A stretch of 49,699 nt of DNA from Streptomyces roseicoloratus. GTDB taxonomy: Bacteria > Actinomycetota > Actinomycetes > Streptomycetales > Streptomycetaceae. A model generated the notes under the pieces. That model worked only from the letters and a program-made list of their open reading frames with translations, was not told the DNA's origin and searched no databases. Below, piece after piece: positions 25,742-33,788 of this stretch; the stretch's first letter is position 1; the number at the start of each line of letters is the position of its first letter. The stretch spans positions 1-49,699 of the forward strand of contig NZ_SDOY01000177.1 in NCBI RefSeq assembly GCF_004117935.1, in the 5' to 3' direction. A program made the position numbers and the translations under genes.

Positions 25742-26377
25742 CTACTCCGCCGCGCCGTACATGCGGTCACCCGCGTCGCCGAGGCCCGGCACGATGTAGC
25801 CGTGCTCGTTGAGCCGCTCGTCGACCGAGGCCGTCACGACCGTCACCGGCGTGCCCGCCAGCTCGCGCTCCATGACCTCGACGCCCTCCGGGGCGGCGAG
25901 CAGCACGACGGCCGTCACGTCGTCCGCACCGCGCTTGATCAGCTCCTGGATCGCCGCCACCAGCGTGCCGCCGGTGGCGAGCATCGGGTCCAGGACGTAC
26001 ACCTGGCGGCCGGACAGGTCCTCCGGCATCCGCGTCGCGTACGTCGACGCCTCCAGCGTCTCCTCGTTGCGGATCATGCCCAGGAAGCCGACCTCGGCGG
26101 TGGGCAGCAGCCGCACCATGCCGTCGAGCATGCCCAGGCCGGCCCGCAGGATCGGGACCACCAGCGGCCGCGGGTACGACAGCTTCACGCCGGTCGTCGG
26201 GGTGACGGGGGTCTCGATGTCGACCCGCTCGGTGCGCACGTCCCTGGTCGCCTCGTAGGCGAGCAGGGTGACCAGCTCGTCGGCCAGTCGGCGGAAGGTC
26301 GGGGAGTCCGTGCGCTTGTCGCGCAGGGTGGTGAGCTTGTGGGCGACCAGCGGGTGATCGACGACGTGGAGACGCAT
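25742..26377 (-). CDS. upp: Uracil phosphoribosyltransferase
   Basis: 211 aa. Salvages uracil with PRPP to give UMP in the cytoplasm. The sequence begins MRLHVVDHPLVAHKLTTLRD. The PRPP loop is VYVLDPMLATGGTLVAAI and the uracil-binding region is HGYIVPGLGDAGDRMYG. Length and motifs are standard. ATG 26377 is the conserved start; the open frame extends 24 codons further upstream without support. Confidence 0.97.
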   Translation of the reverse strand: MRLHVVDHPLVAHKLTTLRDKRTDSPTFRRLADELVTLLAYEATRDVRTERVDIETPVTPTTGVKLSYPRPLVVPILRAGLGMLDGMVRLLPTAEVGFLGMIRNEETLEASTYATRMPEDLSGRQVYVLDPMLATGGTLVAAIQELIKRGADDVTAVVLLAAPEGVEVMERELAGTPVTVVTASVDERLNEHGYIVPGLGDAGDRMYGAAE

Positions 26378-26464
26378 GCCCCAACAGTAGCCGGGACTGG
26401 CGTCAACCCACGCCAGCGAGGGAAGGTGGGGACACACGGACCCAGTCACGGGGTGGTGTGGCCA

Positions 26465-26668
26465 ATGCCCGACCTGGACGGCAAGCCCGGCGCGGACGCT
26501 CCCGGGGAGCAGCCCCGCCAGGAGACCGACGCGGAGCGCCGCAGGCGCCGCGCGCAGTTCCTGCGCGAGCTGAACGAGGCCAAGGCGCTGCGCGACCGCG
26601 TGCAGCCGCGGCGCGCCCGCGCGGCCCGGATGCGCCAGGCGATGCGCATGCGCACCTTCCGCTGGTGA
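26465..26668 (+). CDS. Small basic conserved protein
   Basis: 67 aa. It starts MPDLDGKPGADAPGEQPRQ, then an Arg-rich helix (DAERRRRRAQFLRELNEAKA) and ends MRQAMRMRTFRW. Small Arg-rich proteins in this position next to upp occur in Streptomyces. No domain recognised; nucleic-acid binding is a guess from charge. It is divergent from upp. Confidence 0.7.
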   Translation: MPDLDGKPGADAPGEQPRQETDAERRRRRAQFLRELNEAKALRDRVQPRRARAARMRQAMRMRTFRW

Positions 26669-26866
26669 GCGGAGGGCCCCGCCGGTGCGCCCCCTCTGTG
26701 CGCCGGGGTCGCGCGCCCGCCCGATCCGGGCGTCGTTCAGACTGATGCACGACGCAAGAGCCGAAGACCTCTCCTGAAGCCGAGGTTTCTGTCACGATGC
26801 CGATTGGGCGGGGCATCAGGAGCGTCGCCGCCGGATCATCACACCTCTGATCAGTGGGAGAGTCAG

Positions 26867-27394
26867 GTGTACTTCGCCGCACTGCTCGCGCGCACCGAAG
26901 ACGGGTGGGAAGCGAGCGATACAGAGCTCGACAACGTGGAGACGCTGGCGGACCTGGCCGATCTGGCCCGCGAGTCCGCCAGTGACGACGGGGAAACGGT
27001 GATCGTCTTCATCGAGCAGGAGGACACGTGGTTCGGCATCGTCCGCGTCGACGGCGAGGACGACCCGCGGGTCTTCGTCTCGAACGCGGCCGCCGCCGCC
27101 CGCTCCTCGTACGGGGAGATCCTCACCTCGGAACTCCTCGGCGACGACGAACGGGACGACCAGCTCGACGAACTGACCGACCTGGACGGCACCGAGGACG
27201 GTGAGCCGGAGCACGACGAGGACGAGGACCCGGCGGCCGGCGCCGGCGCCGCACCGGCCGGCCCGCTCGGCGAGACCCGGATCCTGGCCGACCTCGGCCT
27301 GCCCGAGCGGCAGCTCCTCGCCATCACCGAGGACGCCCTCGGCGAGGTCGCGGAGGCGATCGGCGCCTCGGACATCCTGGAGACCGTGCGCTAG
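26867..27394 (+). CDS. tRNA adenosine deaminase-associated protein
   Basis: 175 aa, acidic. YFAALLARTEDGWEASDTEL and ETVIVFIEQEDTWFGIVRVD mark a conserved actinobacterial family found upstream of tadA. An Asp/Glu-rich linker (about 110-130) and a C-terminal LGLPERQLLAITEDALGEV helix region follow. GGGAG seven bases before GTG 26867 decides the start. The stop overlaps the tadA GTG by one base (TAGTG), so the two are coupled. Biochemical role unknown. Confidence 0.9.
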   Translation: MYFAALLARTEDGWEASDTELDNVETLADLADLARESASDDGETVIVFIEQEDTWFGIVRVDGEDDPRVFVSNAAAAARSSYGEILTSELLGDDERDDQLDELTDLDGTEDGEPEHDEDEDPAAGAGAAPAGPLGETRILADLGLPERQLLAITEDALGEVAEAIGASDILETVR

Positions 27395-27891
27395 TGCCAC
27401 CCCTCGCCACACCCGGCCCGGCCGCGGGCGCCGATCCCGTACGGGACCCCTGGCGGGACCCGATGCGGCTCGCCCTCGCCGAGGCCGACCTGGCCGCGTC
27501 GGCCGGTGACGTACCGGTCGGCGCGGTCGTCCTCTCCCCGGACGGCACGGTCCTCGCCTCCGGCCACAACGAACGGGAGGCCGCCGGCGACCCGACCGCC
27601 CACGCCGAGGTCCTCGCCCTGCGCCGGGCCGCGGCGGCGACCGGCGAGTGGCGGCTGACCGGCTGCACCCTCGTCGTGACCCTGGAGCCGTGCGTGATGT
27701 GCGCGGGCGCGCTCGTCCAGGCGCGGGTCGAACGGGTGGTGTTCGGCGCCTGGGACGAGAAGGCGGGCGCCACCGGCTCGCTCTGGGACCTGGTCCGCGA
27801 CCGCAGGCTCAACCACCGGCCGGAGGTCGTGCAGGGCGTCCTGGAGGCGGACTGCTCGGCCCAGCTGACCCGCTTCTTCCGCGACCGCTGA
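27394..27891 (+). CDS. tadA: tRNA-specific adenosine deaminase (A34 to I34)
   Basis: 165 aa. Zinc deaminase that converts the wobble adenosine of tRNA-Arg(ACG) to inosine. The HAEVLALR motif supplies a Zn ligand and the catalytic Glu, and EPCVMCAG supplies the two cysteines. AWDEKAGATGSLWDLVRD and the C-terminal LTRFFRDR are typical. GTG 27394 overlaps the upstream stop. The first ~20 residues are Pro/Ala-rich and could be trimmed by a later start. Confidence 0.95.
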   Translation: MPPLATPGPAAGADPVRDPWRDPMRLALAEADLAASAGDVPVGAVVLSPDGTVLASGHNEREAAGDPTAHAEVLALRRAAAATGEWRLTGCTLVVTLEPCVMCAGALVQARVERVVFGAWDEKAGATGSLWDLVRDRRLNHRPEVVQGVLEADCSAQLTRFFRDR

Positions 27892-27957
27892 CCACACCGC
27901 GGGCGACCCTCCGAGCAGCCCGCCGGAGGCCCTTCCGACCTGCGACGGGACACGGAT

Positions 27958-27986
27958 TTCAGTCCACGGCGCCTTTGGGCTAAGCT
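27958..27986 (+). promoter_or_regulatory. Putative promoter of tRNA-Ser(CGA)
   Basis: TTCAGT, then 17 bp, then TAAGCT, with the -10-like box 8 bp before the mature 5' end. A weak match; location is the main support. Confidence 0.35.
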
Positions 27987-27993
27987 CTCTCTC

Positions 27994-28078
27994 GGTAGCG
28001 TGTCCGAGCGGCCGAAGGAGCTCGCCTCGAAAGCGAGTGTGGCGCAAGTCACCGAGGGTTCAAATCCCTCCGCTACCG
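27994..28078 (+). tRNA. tRNA-Ser (anticodon CGA)
   Basis: 85 nt. Acceptor GGTAGCG/CGCTACC with discriminator G at 28078. Anticodon stem CTCGC/GCGAG with loop CTCGAAA gives anticodon CGA. A long variable arm and T-loop GTTCAAATC are present. The accessory biosynthetic operon begins just beyond its terminator. Confidence 0.96.
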
Positions 28079-28083
28079 CCGGT

Positions 28084-28127
28084 CGAACACCCCCCGGCCC
28101 GTAGAGATACGGGCCGGGGGGTGTTCG
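28084..28127. terminator. Strong terminator after tRNA-Ser(CGA)
   Basis: CGAACACCCCCCGGCCCGTA pairs perfectly with its complement around a short GAGA loop and is followed by CTTTT on the + strand. It also lies downstream of the minus-strand operon that ends at 28150, so it can stop both. Confidence 0.92.
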
Positions 28128-28149
28128 CTTTTCCCGCTCGTCCGGGCTT

Positions 28150-29382
28150 CTACGCCTCCGCCGGCTCCTCCAGGGCCATGAGGTCCTCGATGGTCTGCCG
28201 TCGGCGGATCAGGCGGGGGCCCTCCGCCGACAGGAGGACCTCGGCGGCCAGCGGGCGGGAGTTGTAGGTCGAGGACATGCTCGCTCCGTACGCGCCCGTG
28301 TCGTGGAACACGACCAGGTCGCCGACCTCCACGGCAGGCAGCGGCACGAAGTCCACCGCGCCGTCGGCCTGCTGGGTGAAGATGTCGCCCGACTCGCACA
28401 GCGGACCGGCGAGCACGGTGTCCGTGCCCTCCCCCGGTCGCGGCGTGCCGTCCGGTGCGAGCGCCGTGACGCGGTGCCGGCTGCCGTAGAGCGCCGGGCG
28501 CATCAGGTCGTTGAAGCCGGCGTCGACGAGGACGAAACGGTTCGGCCCCATCCGCTTCTCCGCCCGCACCTCGCTCACCAGCGTCCCCGAGCCCGCCACC
28601 AGGTAGCGGCCCGGCTCGATCTCCAGCTGGACGGCGTGGCCGAACTCGGACTCCAGCTCCCTGCGGACGGAGTCCCAGCTGTCGAAGTAGCGGTCGACGT
28701 CGACCTCCGGGGCACCCGGCTCGTACGGGACGCTCAGCCCGCCGCCCGCCGAGACGGCCCGGATGTCGCGGCCCAGCATCCTCGCCTGCTTCAGCATGGC
28801 CTCGCACACGCTCTCCAGGTGGGCGTAGTCCACGCCGGAGCCGATGTGCATGTGCAGGCCGACCAGGTCGAGGCCGTACCTGTCCAGGTGCCGCAGGCTC
28901 TCGTGCAGGTCCTCGTGCCAGATGCCGTGCTTGCTGTGGGGGCCGCCGGTGTTCGTCTTGTTGCTGTGGCCGTGCCCGAAGCCGGGGTTGATCCGCAGCC
29001 ACACCGGATGTCCGGGCGACACCCGGCCGAGCTGCTCCAGCATGTCGGGCGAGCCCGCGTTGACGGGGACCTTCAGCTCGGCGACGCGCCGCAGCGTCGG
29101 CCGGTCGAGCAGGTCGGCGGTGAACACCACCGGGGACGGGTCACCGCCCGGCCGGTAGCCGGCGGCCAGGGCCCGCTCCAGCTCGCCCAGCGAGACCGCG
29201 TCCACGCAGACGCCGGCCTCGCGCATGAGCCGCAGCAGATGCGTGTTGGAGTTGGCCTTCTGCGCGTACCGGACCACGTCGAACCGGGACAGCCGCGCGA
29301 TCCTCTCCCGTACGACGTCGGGGTCGTACGCCCAGAGCGGCGTGCCGAACTCGGCCGCGGCGCGCGCCAGAAGCTCAGACAC
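28150..29382 (-). CDS. LysA-like PLP-dependent amino-acid decarboxylase
   Basis: 410-aa fold-type III decarboxylase of the diaminopimelate/ornithine/lysine group. The PLP lysine is K42 in RYAQKANSN. Further motifs are LHMHIGSGVD, SAGGGLSVPYEPG, the EPGRYLVAGSG phosphate/substrate loop, GPLCESGDIF (active-site Cys from the neighbouring subunit) and YGASMSSTYNSRP. GTG 29382 has GAGGAGG six bases upstream and lies inside the 3' end of the preceding gene (8-nt overlap), so it is the last gene of the operon. A cell's biosynthetic lysA is normally elsewhere, so this copy may decarboxylate a pathway intermediate (lysine, N-hydroxylysine or a ligated form). Substrate is inferred, not shown. Confidence 0.88.
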   Translation of the reverse strand: MSELLARAAAEFGTPLWAYDPDVVRERIARLSRFDVVRYAQKANSNTHLLRLMREAGVCVDAVSLGELERALAAGYRPGGDPSPVVFTADLLDRPTLRRVAELKVPVNAGSPDMLEQLGRVSPGHPVWLRINPGFGHGHSNKTNTGGPHSKHGIWHEDLHESLRHLDRYGLDLVGLHMHIGSGVDYAHLESVCEAMLKQARMLGRDIRAVSAGGGLSVPYEPGAPEVDVDRYFDSWDSVRRELESEFGHAVQLEIEPGRYLVAGSGTLVSEVRAEKRMGPNRFVLVDAGFNDLMRPALYGSRHRVTALAPDGTPRPGEGTDTVLAGPLCESGDIFTQQADGAVDFVPLPAVEVGDLVVFHDTGAYGASMSSTYNSRPLAAEVLLSAEGPRLIRRRQTIEDLMALEEPAEA

Positions 29383-30913
29383 GACCGGCCTCCTCACCGC
29401 TCCGCGCGTCGAACACGCAGCCCGCGTACGCCTTGTTGTCGTACGAGATCACGTCGGCGCGGTCCGTCGGGAGGCCGCGCAGGAACGCGCCCGCGTAGCG
29501 GCGGCCGAAGAGGAAGGCACCCCAGTTGAGGGTCCACGGCTCCGGCCCGCCACCCTCCTGTCCGGGGAAGAACTCCGGTCCCGGACGGACCAGTTCCTGG
29601 ACGACGTACCGCCCGCCCACCGCCTGGGCGAGGGCGGCGGCCCACGCCTCGTCCGACACGCTCCGGCCCACGACCGTGCCGACGCCGCCGAGGCCGTGCG
29701 AGGGCTTGAGGACCAGCTCGGCGCGGTGGCGCAGGCAGTGGTCGAGCAGGTCGTGGCGCTCGCCCCGGATCACGGCAGGGCCGGGCCGCAGCTCGCGCGT
29801 CCACGGCAGGAACCGCCGCACCAGCTCCCGTTCGGCGGTGTCGTACGTCTCCACGCAGCGGTCGTCCCACAGCATCGAGAGGGCCCGCTTGTTGCCGTGC
29901 ATGGAGGTGCGCAGCGGGGACAGCACGGGGACGCCGCAGCGCGCGAAGGTGTCCAGGAGTTCCTCGGCCGTCGCGAGGGCCGAGGCGTCCGCGGTCAGCT
30001 CGCCGAGCGTGAAGTAGCGGTAGACGACGTCGACCGGACGCCCGTCCACGGTGACGCGGCCGCCCTGTTCCCGGACCTGGCCCGTGTGGCAGGGGATCGC
30101 CTCGATGCCGTGCGGCTCCAGGAGTCGGGCGGTGGCCCTGATCTCCGGGCCGGTCTTGGCGTAGCCGGCGTGCCAGTCCATGAGCGCGACCCGGGGCGCG
30201 TGCTCCGGGCGGCCCGTCTCGGCCAGGGCCTCCTCGGCGGCCTCGCGGATGACCGCGGCGAGTTCGCCGACGGTGTCGGGGAACGCGAGGCCCTCGGAGG
30301 CGGCGAAGGCCGCCAGGCCCTCGTCCTCCAGGAGCAGCCGGTTGAGCTCGGGCGTCTGCAGGCCGCCGAGGGCGCTGCTGAGGTTGAACTCCAGGAGCCG
30401 GAAGCCGGTGCCGTCGTGGTACAGGTCCGCCCGCCCGATCCGGGCCGGCCGCTGCCCCGGCGCGCGCAGCGCGAGCCGGGCCTGTTCCGGGCGCAGCCCG
30501 ACCGCCGCCGCGAACGCGTGGGCGTCGCCGTCGAAGAGCCGCTCGGGCAGCGAGAACAGCAGGTCGACCGTGCCGTTCAGGTCCGCTTCGAGTGCCGTGA
30601 CCTCGGCGGTGTCGAGGAACACCGGCCGGGTCAGATAGCGGTCCTCCAACGCCTCGGCCACCGTCGCCCACCGCTCGGGATCGGGCCGCTCGGGCCACAC
30701 GGGCGCCGCTCCGGCGTCCGAACGGAACCAGCGCTCGGTCAGGGCGTTGCGGGCGGCGGGGAGCGAGGCGGTGAGGGTCGGCCCGGTCGTGGGGCCGGTC
30801 GCGGACCCGGTCGTGGGGCCGGTCGTGGGGCCGGTTATGGGGCCGGTCGTGGGGCCGCTGGACGTGGTGAGGGGGGCGGGGATGGCGCTGGGGATGGTGT
30901 CGGTGTCGTTCAT
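29375..30913 (-). CDS. Divergent ATP-grasp ligase-like protein
   Basis: 512 aa. After a Thr/Gly/Pro repeat leader (residues about 14-48, TTGP units) the fold resembles circularly permuted/glutathionylspermidine-synthase-like ATP-grasp proteins. Visible segments are RLLEFNLSSALGGLQTPELN (about 165-185), RVALMDWHAGYA, VVYRYFTLGEL, SMHGNKRALSMLWD, and AELVLKPSHGLGGVGTVVGR with a glycine-rich phosphate loop. YVVQELVRPGPEFFPG and WTLNWGAFLFGRRYAGAFLR follow. It likely joins a carboxylate to an amine using ATP. ATG 30913 overlaps the upstream stop by four bases (ATGA), with GGGAGAG as RBS. Family assignment is moderate; catalysis is unproven. Confidence 0.75.
   Translation of the reverse strand: MNDTDTIPSAIPAPLTTSSGPTTGPITGPTTGPTTGSATGPTTGPTLTASLPAARNALTERWFRSDAGAAPVWPERPDPERWATVAEALEDRYLTRPVFLDTAEVTALEADLNGTVDLLFSLPERLFDGDAHAFAAAVGLRPEQARLALRAPGQRPARIGRADLYHDGTGFRLLEFNLSSALGGLQTPELNRLLLEDEGLAAFAASEGLAFPDTVGELAAVIREAAEEALAETGRPEHAPRVALMDWHAGYAKTGPEIRATARLLEPHGIEAIPCHTGQVREQGGRVTVDGRPVDVVYRYFTLGELTADASALATAEELLDTFARCGVPVLSPLRTSMHGNKRALSMLWDDRCVETYDTAERELVRRFLPWTRELRPGPAVIRGERHDLLDHCLRHRAELVLKPSHGLGGVGTVVGRSVSDEAWAAALAQAVGGRYVVQELVRPGPEFFPGQEGGGPEPWTLNWGAFLFGRRYAGAFLRGLPTDRADVISYDNKAYAGCVFDARSGEEAGRV
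30778..30862. repeat. 12-bp tandem repeat in ATP-grasp 5' end
   Basis: About seven 12-bp units (plus-strand consensus GGGGCCGGTCGT) encode in-frame TTGP/ITGP/ATGP repeats near the N-terminus of the divergent ATP-grasp protein. Confidence 0.9.
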
Positions 30914-32241
30914 CGGGTCTCTCCCTGGCTGGCGGACGGCGCCTGCGCGGCTTCCGCGCCGCTGCCCGACGGCGCCTGCGCGGCTTCCGCGCCGGCGGTC
31001 TCCGTCCGCACCGTCACCAGGCCGACGGCCTCCCGGGCCCGTGCCAGCGCCTCGTCCCCGGTCGCGCCCACCGCCGTCACCGAGCCGCACCGGTCGTCGC
31101 TGCCGCCCAGCGGGCCGACCGCGTCCCCGGGCTCCACGTCGGGCGACACGCCGACGATCCCCGGCTGCCCGGCCGCGGCCTCCCAGCCGGACACCTCGCG
31201 GACGACCCCGGGTTCGGCGGTCAGGAACCAGGTCGCCGCCGCTCCGGCCACGTCCTCGCGCGGTGCGGGCAGCGGCGCGCCCGCGGTCTGGGCGGCGAGC
31301 AGGTCGCGGACGTCGAGGCCCGTCACGTGGCGGACGAGGTCGACGATGCCGTCGCCGCCCGGGCGGTTGTGGGACTCGACGACCCGCGGTCCGCCCGCGG
31401 TGAGGATGAGCTCCGTGTGCCCCGGGCCCTCGCGCAGGCCGACGGCGTCGAGGAAGACACGGGTCGCCTCCTCCAGCGCGGCCCGCTCCTCGGCCCCGAT
31501 CCGGGCGGGCACGACGTGCCCGATCTCGACGGATCCCTCGCCGGTGAACTTCTCGGTGACGGCGAGCACCTGGTGGCGCCCCTGTCCGCTGAAGGTCTCG
31601 ACGCTGAACTCCGGCCCCTCCAGGAACTGTTCGGCCAGCAGCGCCCCGGGCCGGCCGTCGACCAGCCGACGGGCCTCCGCCAGGCCCGCCTCGTCCCGGA
31701 CGATCGTGATGCCCTCGCTGCCCGAGCCGTCGCGCGGCTTGAGGACGAACGGCAGGCCGACCCGCGCCACGAAGGCGTCGACCTCACCGGGCGTGCCCAT
31801 CACCCGGGCCGGCACGGCGCTGTCCGGGGCGCGCTCGGCGAGGAGCCGGCGCATCAGCGACTTGTCCTTCAGGACCAGCACCGTCTCCAGCGGGTTGCCG
31901 CCGAGACCGAGCGCGTCGCCGATCCGGGCGGCGGCGGTCAGGAAGCGCTCGCGCACCGTGACCACGCGGACGAACGGCACCTCGCGGTGCAGCGCCATGG
32001 CCCGGGACAGCCAGGCGTCCTCGGAGCCGTCGGCGAGCAGCCACGCCTCGTGGCACAGCGCGCCGTGCGCGGCGGTGAACTCGCCCGTGGAGCCCGCGTA
32101 GACGACGTACATGCCGTGGTCCCGGAGCATCTGCGGCAGTCGGGTGCCGCCGCCCAGGACCAGGACCGCGCCGCCCTTCGGGGCGGTGGGGACGGGCTGG
32201 TGGTCCGGCGCCGGCGTGGCGGCGGATTCGATGACAGTCAT
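30910..32241 (-). CDS. L-amino-acid-ligase-like ATP-grasp enzyme 1
   Basis: 443 aa. An N-terminal Rossmann-like region starts with AVLVLGGGTRLPQMLRDHG. ATP-grasp core: LPFVLKPRDGSGSEGITIVR (about 163-182), LLAEQFLEGPEFSVETF, GHTELILTAGGPRVVESHNR (about 275-292, metal ligands E289 and N292) and GGDGIVDLVRHVTGLD. A C-terminal carboxylase-like domain containing FLTAEPGVVREVSGW follows. This is the arrangement of BacD/LAL-type dipeptide synthetases, which activate a carboxylate as acyl phosphate for attack by an amine. The C-terminus ends in two EAAQAPS repeats. It is a paralogue of the ligase at 38888-40183. Both ends overlap neighbours by 4 nt. Confidence 0.88.
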   Translation of the reverse strand: MTVIESAATPAPDHQPVPTAPKGGAVLVLGGGTRLPQMLRDHGMYVVYAGSTGEFTAAHGALCHEAWLLADGSEDAWLSRAMALHREVPFVRVVTVRERFLTAAARIGDALGLGGNPLETVLVLKDKSLMRRLLAERAPDSAVPARVMGTPGEVDAFVARVGLPFVLKPRDGSGSEGITIVRDEAGLAEARRLVDGRPGALLAEQFLEGPEFSVETFSGQGRHQVLAVTEKFTGEGSVEIGHVVPARIGAEERAALEEATRVFLDAVGLREGPGHTELILTAGGPRVVESHNRPGGDGIVDLVRHVTGLDVRDLLAAQTAGAPLPAPREDVAGAAATWFLTAEPGVVREVSGWEAAAGQPGIVGVSPDVEPGDAVGPLGGSDDRCGSVTAVGATGDEALARAREAVGLVTVRTETAGAEAAQAPSGSGAEAAQAPSASQGETR

Positions 32242-33788
32242 GCCGATTCCTGTACGGGGAGTCGAAGGGTGGAGGTGGCGGCGGAGGCGGCGCCGTCCGG
32301 CGCGGTCGCGGGCACGGTCTCCGCGGCGGTCGCGGTCGCCGTCGCGGGCACGATCTCCGCGGCGGTCGCGGTCGCGGTCGCGGGCACGGTCTCCGCGGCG
32401 GTCGCGGGCACGGTCTCCGCGGCGGTCGCCGGCGCGGTCGCGGGCACGGTCTCCGCGGCGGTCGCCGGCGCGGTCGCCGTCGCGGTCGTGGTCTCTGCCG
32501 CGGTCGTGCTCGTCGTCCCGTTGGCGCGCAGGGCCCGGCGGGTCGCCGCCGGGACGGCGGACGCCACGGCGGCGACGACCAGTCCGAGGAGCAGCCAGCC
32601 GCTGACGGGACGCCAGTCGGGGCCCTCCGCGAGGCAGACGGTGGTGACGACGATCGGCGCCAGCGCCGCGGTCAGTCCGCGGCCGAGCGAGAAGAACCCC
32701 TGGTACTCGCCGTGCGATCCGGCGGGCGCCAGCTCGTAGCTGAGGCCGTAGCTGCCGGCGGAGTGCCACAGTTCGCCCGCCGTGTGCAGCACCATGCCGA
32801 GCACGAGCAGCCCGATCGCCAGGACGGGCGAGGCGACGAAGACGACGGCCGCGATCGCGGCCCAGCCCGCCCACAGCACCCAGCCCGACCGGCGGACGAC
32901 CGCCGCGGCGGTCGCCGCGTCGCCCGTGCCCCGGGAGAACGGCACCTGGAGCAGGACCACCAGGACGGTGTTGGCCAGGATGACGGCGGAGATGCTCCAC
33001 TCCGGGGCGCTGCTGTGCCCGGCGATCCACAGCGGCAGCGCCAGCGACAGCACGTCGTAGTGGATGCTGGTGATGCCGCAGAGCACGGTCACCACCGTGT
33101 ACGGGCGGTTGCGCAGCACCGCGCGACGCGGCGGCCCGTCGGTGCGTGCCCTGCCCCCGACGGCGGCGGCCGCGACGGCCGGGACGCGCACCAGCGGCAG
33201 GGCCGCGAGGACGTAGGCGGCGGCGTTGGCGAACACCACCGCCAGGTACGCGGCGCGGCTGTCGGCCGTCAGGGCCAGCGCGGCCAGCGCCGTCCCGAGG
33301 CTGAGGCCGATGTTCGTCACCGACTTGAGCATGGCCCGCAGCCGGACCCGGGCCTCGCCGGTGCCGACGCCTCCGATGAGGGCGCCGCGGGCGGCACCGC
33401 CGCCGCGTTCGGCGAGCGCGGCGACCGTGCTGACCACGACGAACGCCCAGAGCGAGTGCACCAGGGCGAAGGAGGCCGTGGCCACCGCCTGGCCGAGCAG
33501 GGCGACCGCGTAGGTGCCGCGGGCGCCGAACCGGTCCGCGATCCGGCCGATGGGGACGGCCGCCGCGAGCCCGATCAGGCCGGAGGCCGCGAGGCCCCAG
33601 CCGACCTGCGCCGGGGCGAGGCCCACGGACCGGGTGAAGAACAGCGCGCTGACGGGCAGGAAGAGACCGCTGCCGGTCTGGCCGACCAGGGTGGACAGGG
33701 CCAGCGCGCGGGGTGCGCCCGGCGCGGGGACCAGGGCGCGGATCCGGCCGCCGAGCGTGCGGCCGGCCGTGCCGGCGGACTGGCTCAC
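32238..33788 (-). CDS. MFS transporter with repeat-rich C-terminal tail
   Basis: 516 aa. About 12 transmembrane segments occupy residues 25-425. The MFS motif A-like loop is GRIADRFGARGTYAVALLG (about 80-98), and WALSTLVGQTGSG-type N-terminal helices precede it. The last ~90 residues are tandem AAETVPATA units, cytoplasmic if topology is standard. GTG 33788 overlaps the peroxiredoxin stop by four bases and its own stop overlaps the ATP-grasp start. Most likely exports the operon's product or confers self-resistance. Confidence 0.9.
   Translation of the reverse strand: MSQSAGTAGRTLGGRIRALVPAPGAPRALALSTLVGQTGSGLFLPVSALFFTRSVGLAPAQVGWGLAASGLIGLAAAVPIGRIADRFGARGTYAVALLGQAVATASFALVHSLWAFVVVSTVAALAERGGGAARGALIGGVGTGEARVRLRAMLKSVTNIGLSLGTALAALALTADSRAAYLAVVFANAAAYVLAALPLVRVPAVAAAAVGGRARTDGPPRRAVLRNRPYTVVTVLCGITSIHYDVLSLALPLWIAGHSSAPEWSISAVILANTVLVVLLQVPFSRGTGDAATAAAVVRRSGWVLWAGWAAIAAVVFVASPVLAIGLLVLGMVLHTAGELWHSAGSYGLSYELAPAGSHGEYQGFFSLGRGLTAALAPIVVTTVCLAEGPDWRPVSGWLLLGLVVAAVASAVPAATRRALRANGTTSTTAAETTTATATAPATAAETVPATAPATAAETVPATAAETVPATATATAAEIVPATATATAAETVPATAPDGAASAATSTLRLPVQESA
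32280..32500. repeat. Tandem repeats in MFS 3' end
   Basis: Multiple 18- and 27-bp in-frame units built from GCGGTCGCGGGCACGGTCTC and CGCGGCGGTCGC (plus-strand sequence). They encode ETVPATA and TATATAAE repeats. Confidence 0.92.

Noticed and set aside
28150..29382. Calling this gene lysA of primary lysine synthesis
   Set aside because: The operon context is biosynthetic-accessory and the genome's primary lysA cannot be seen, so the symbol is withheld.
29225..32101. Long + strand frame opposite the ATP-grasp genes
   Set aside because: Shadow frame; the minus strand carries complete ATP-grasp motifs with overlapping starts and stops.
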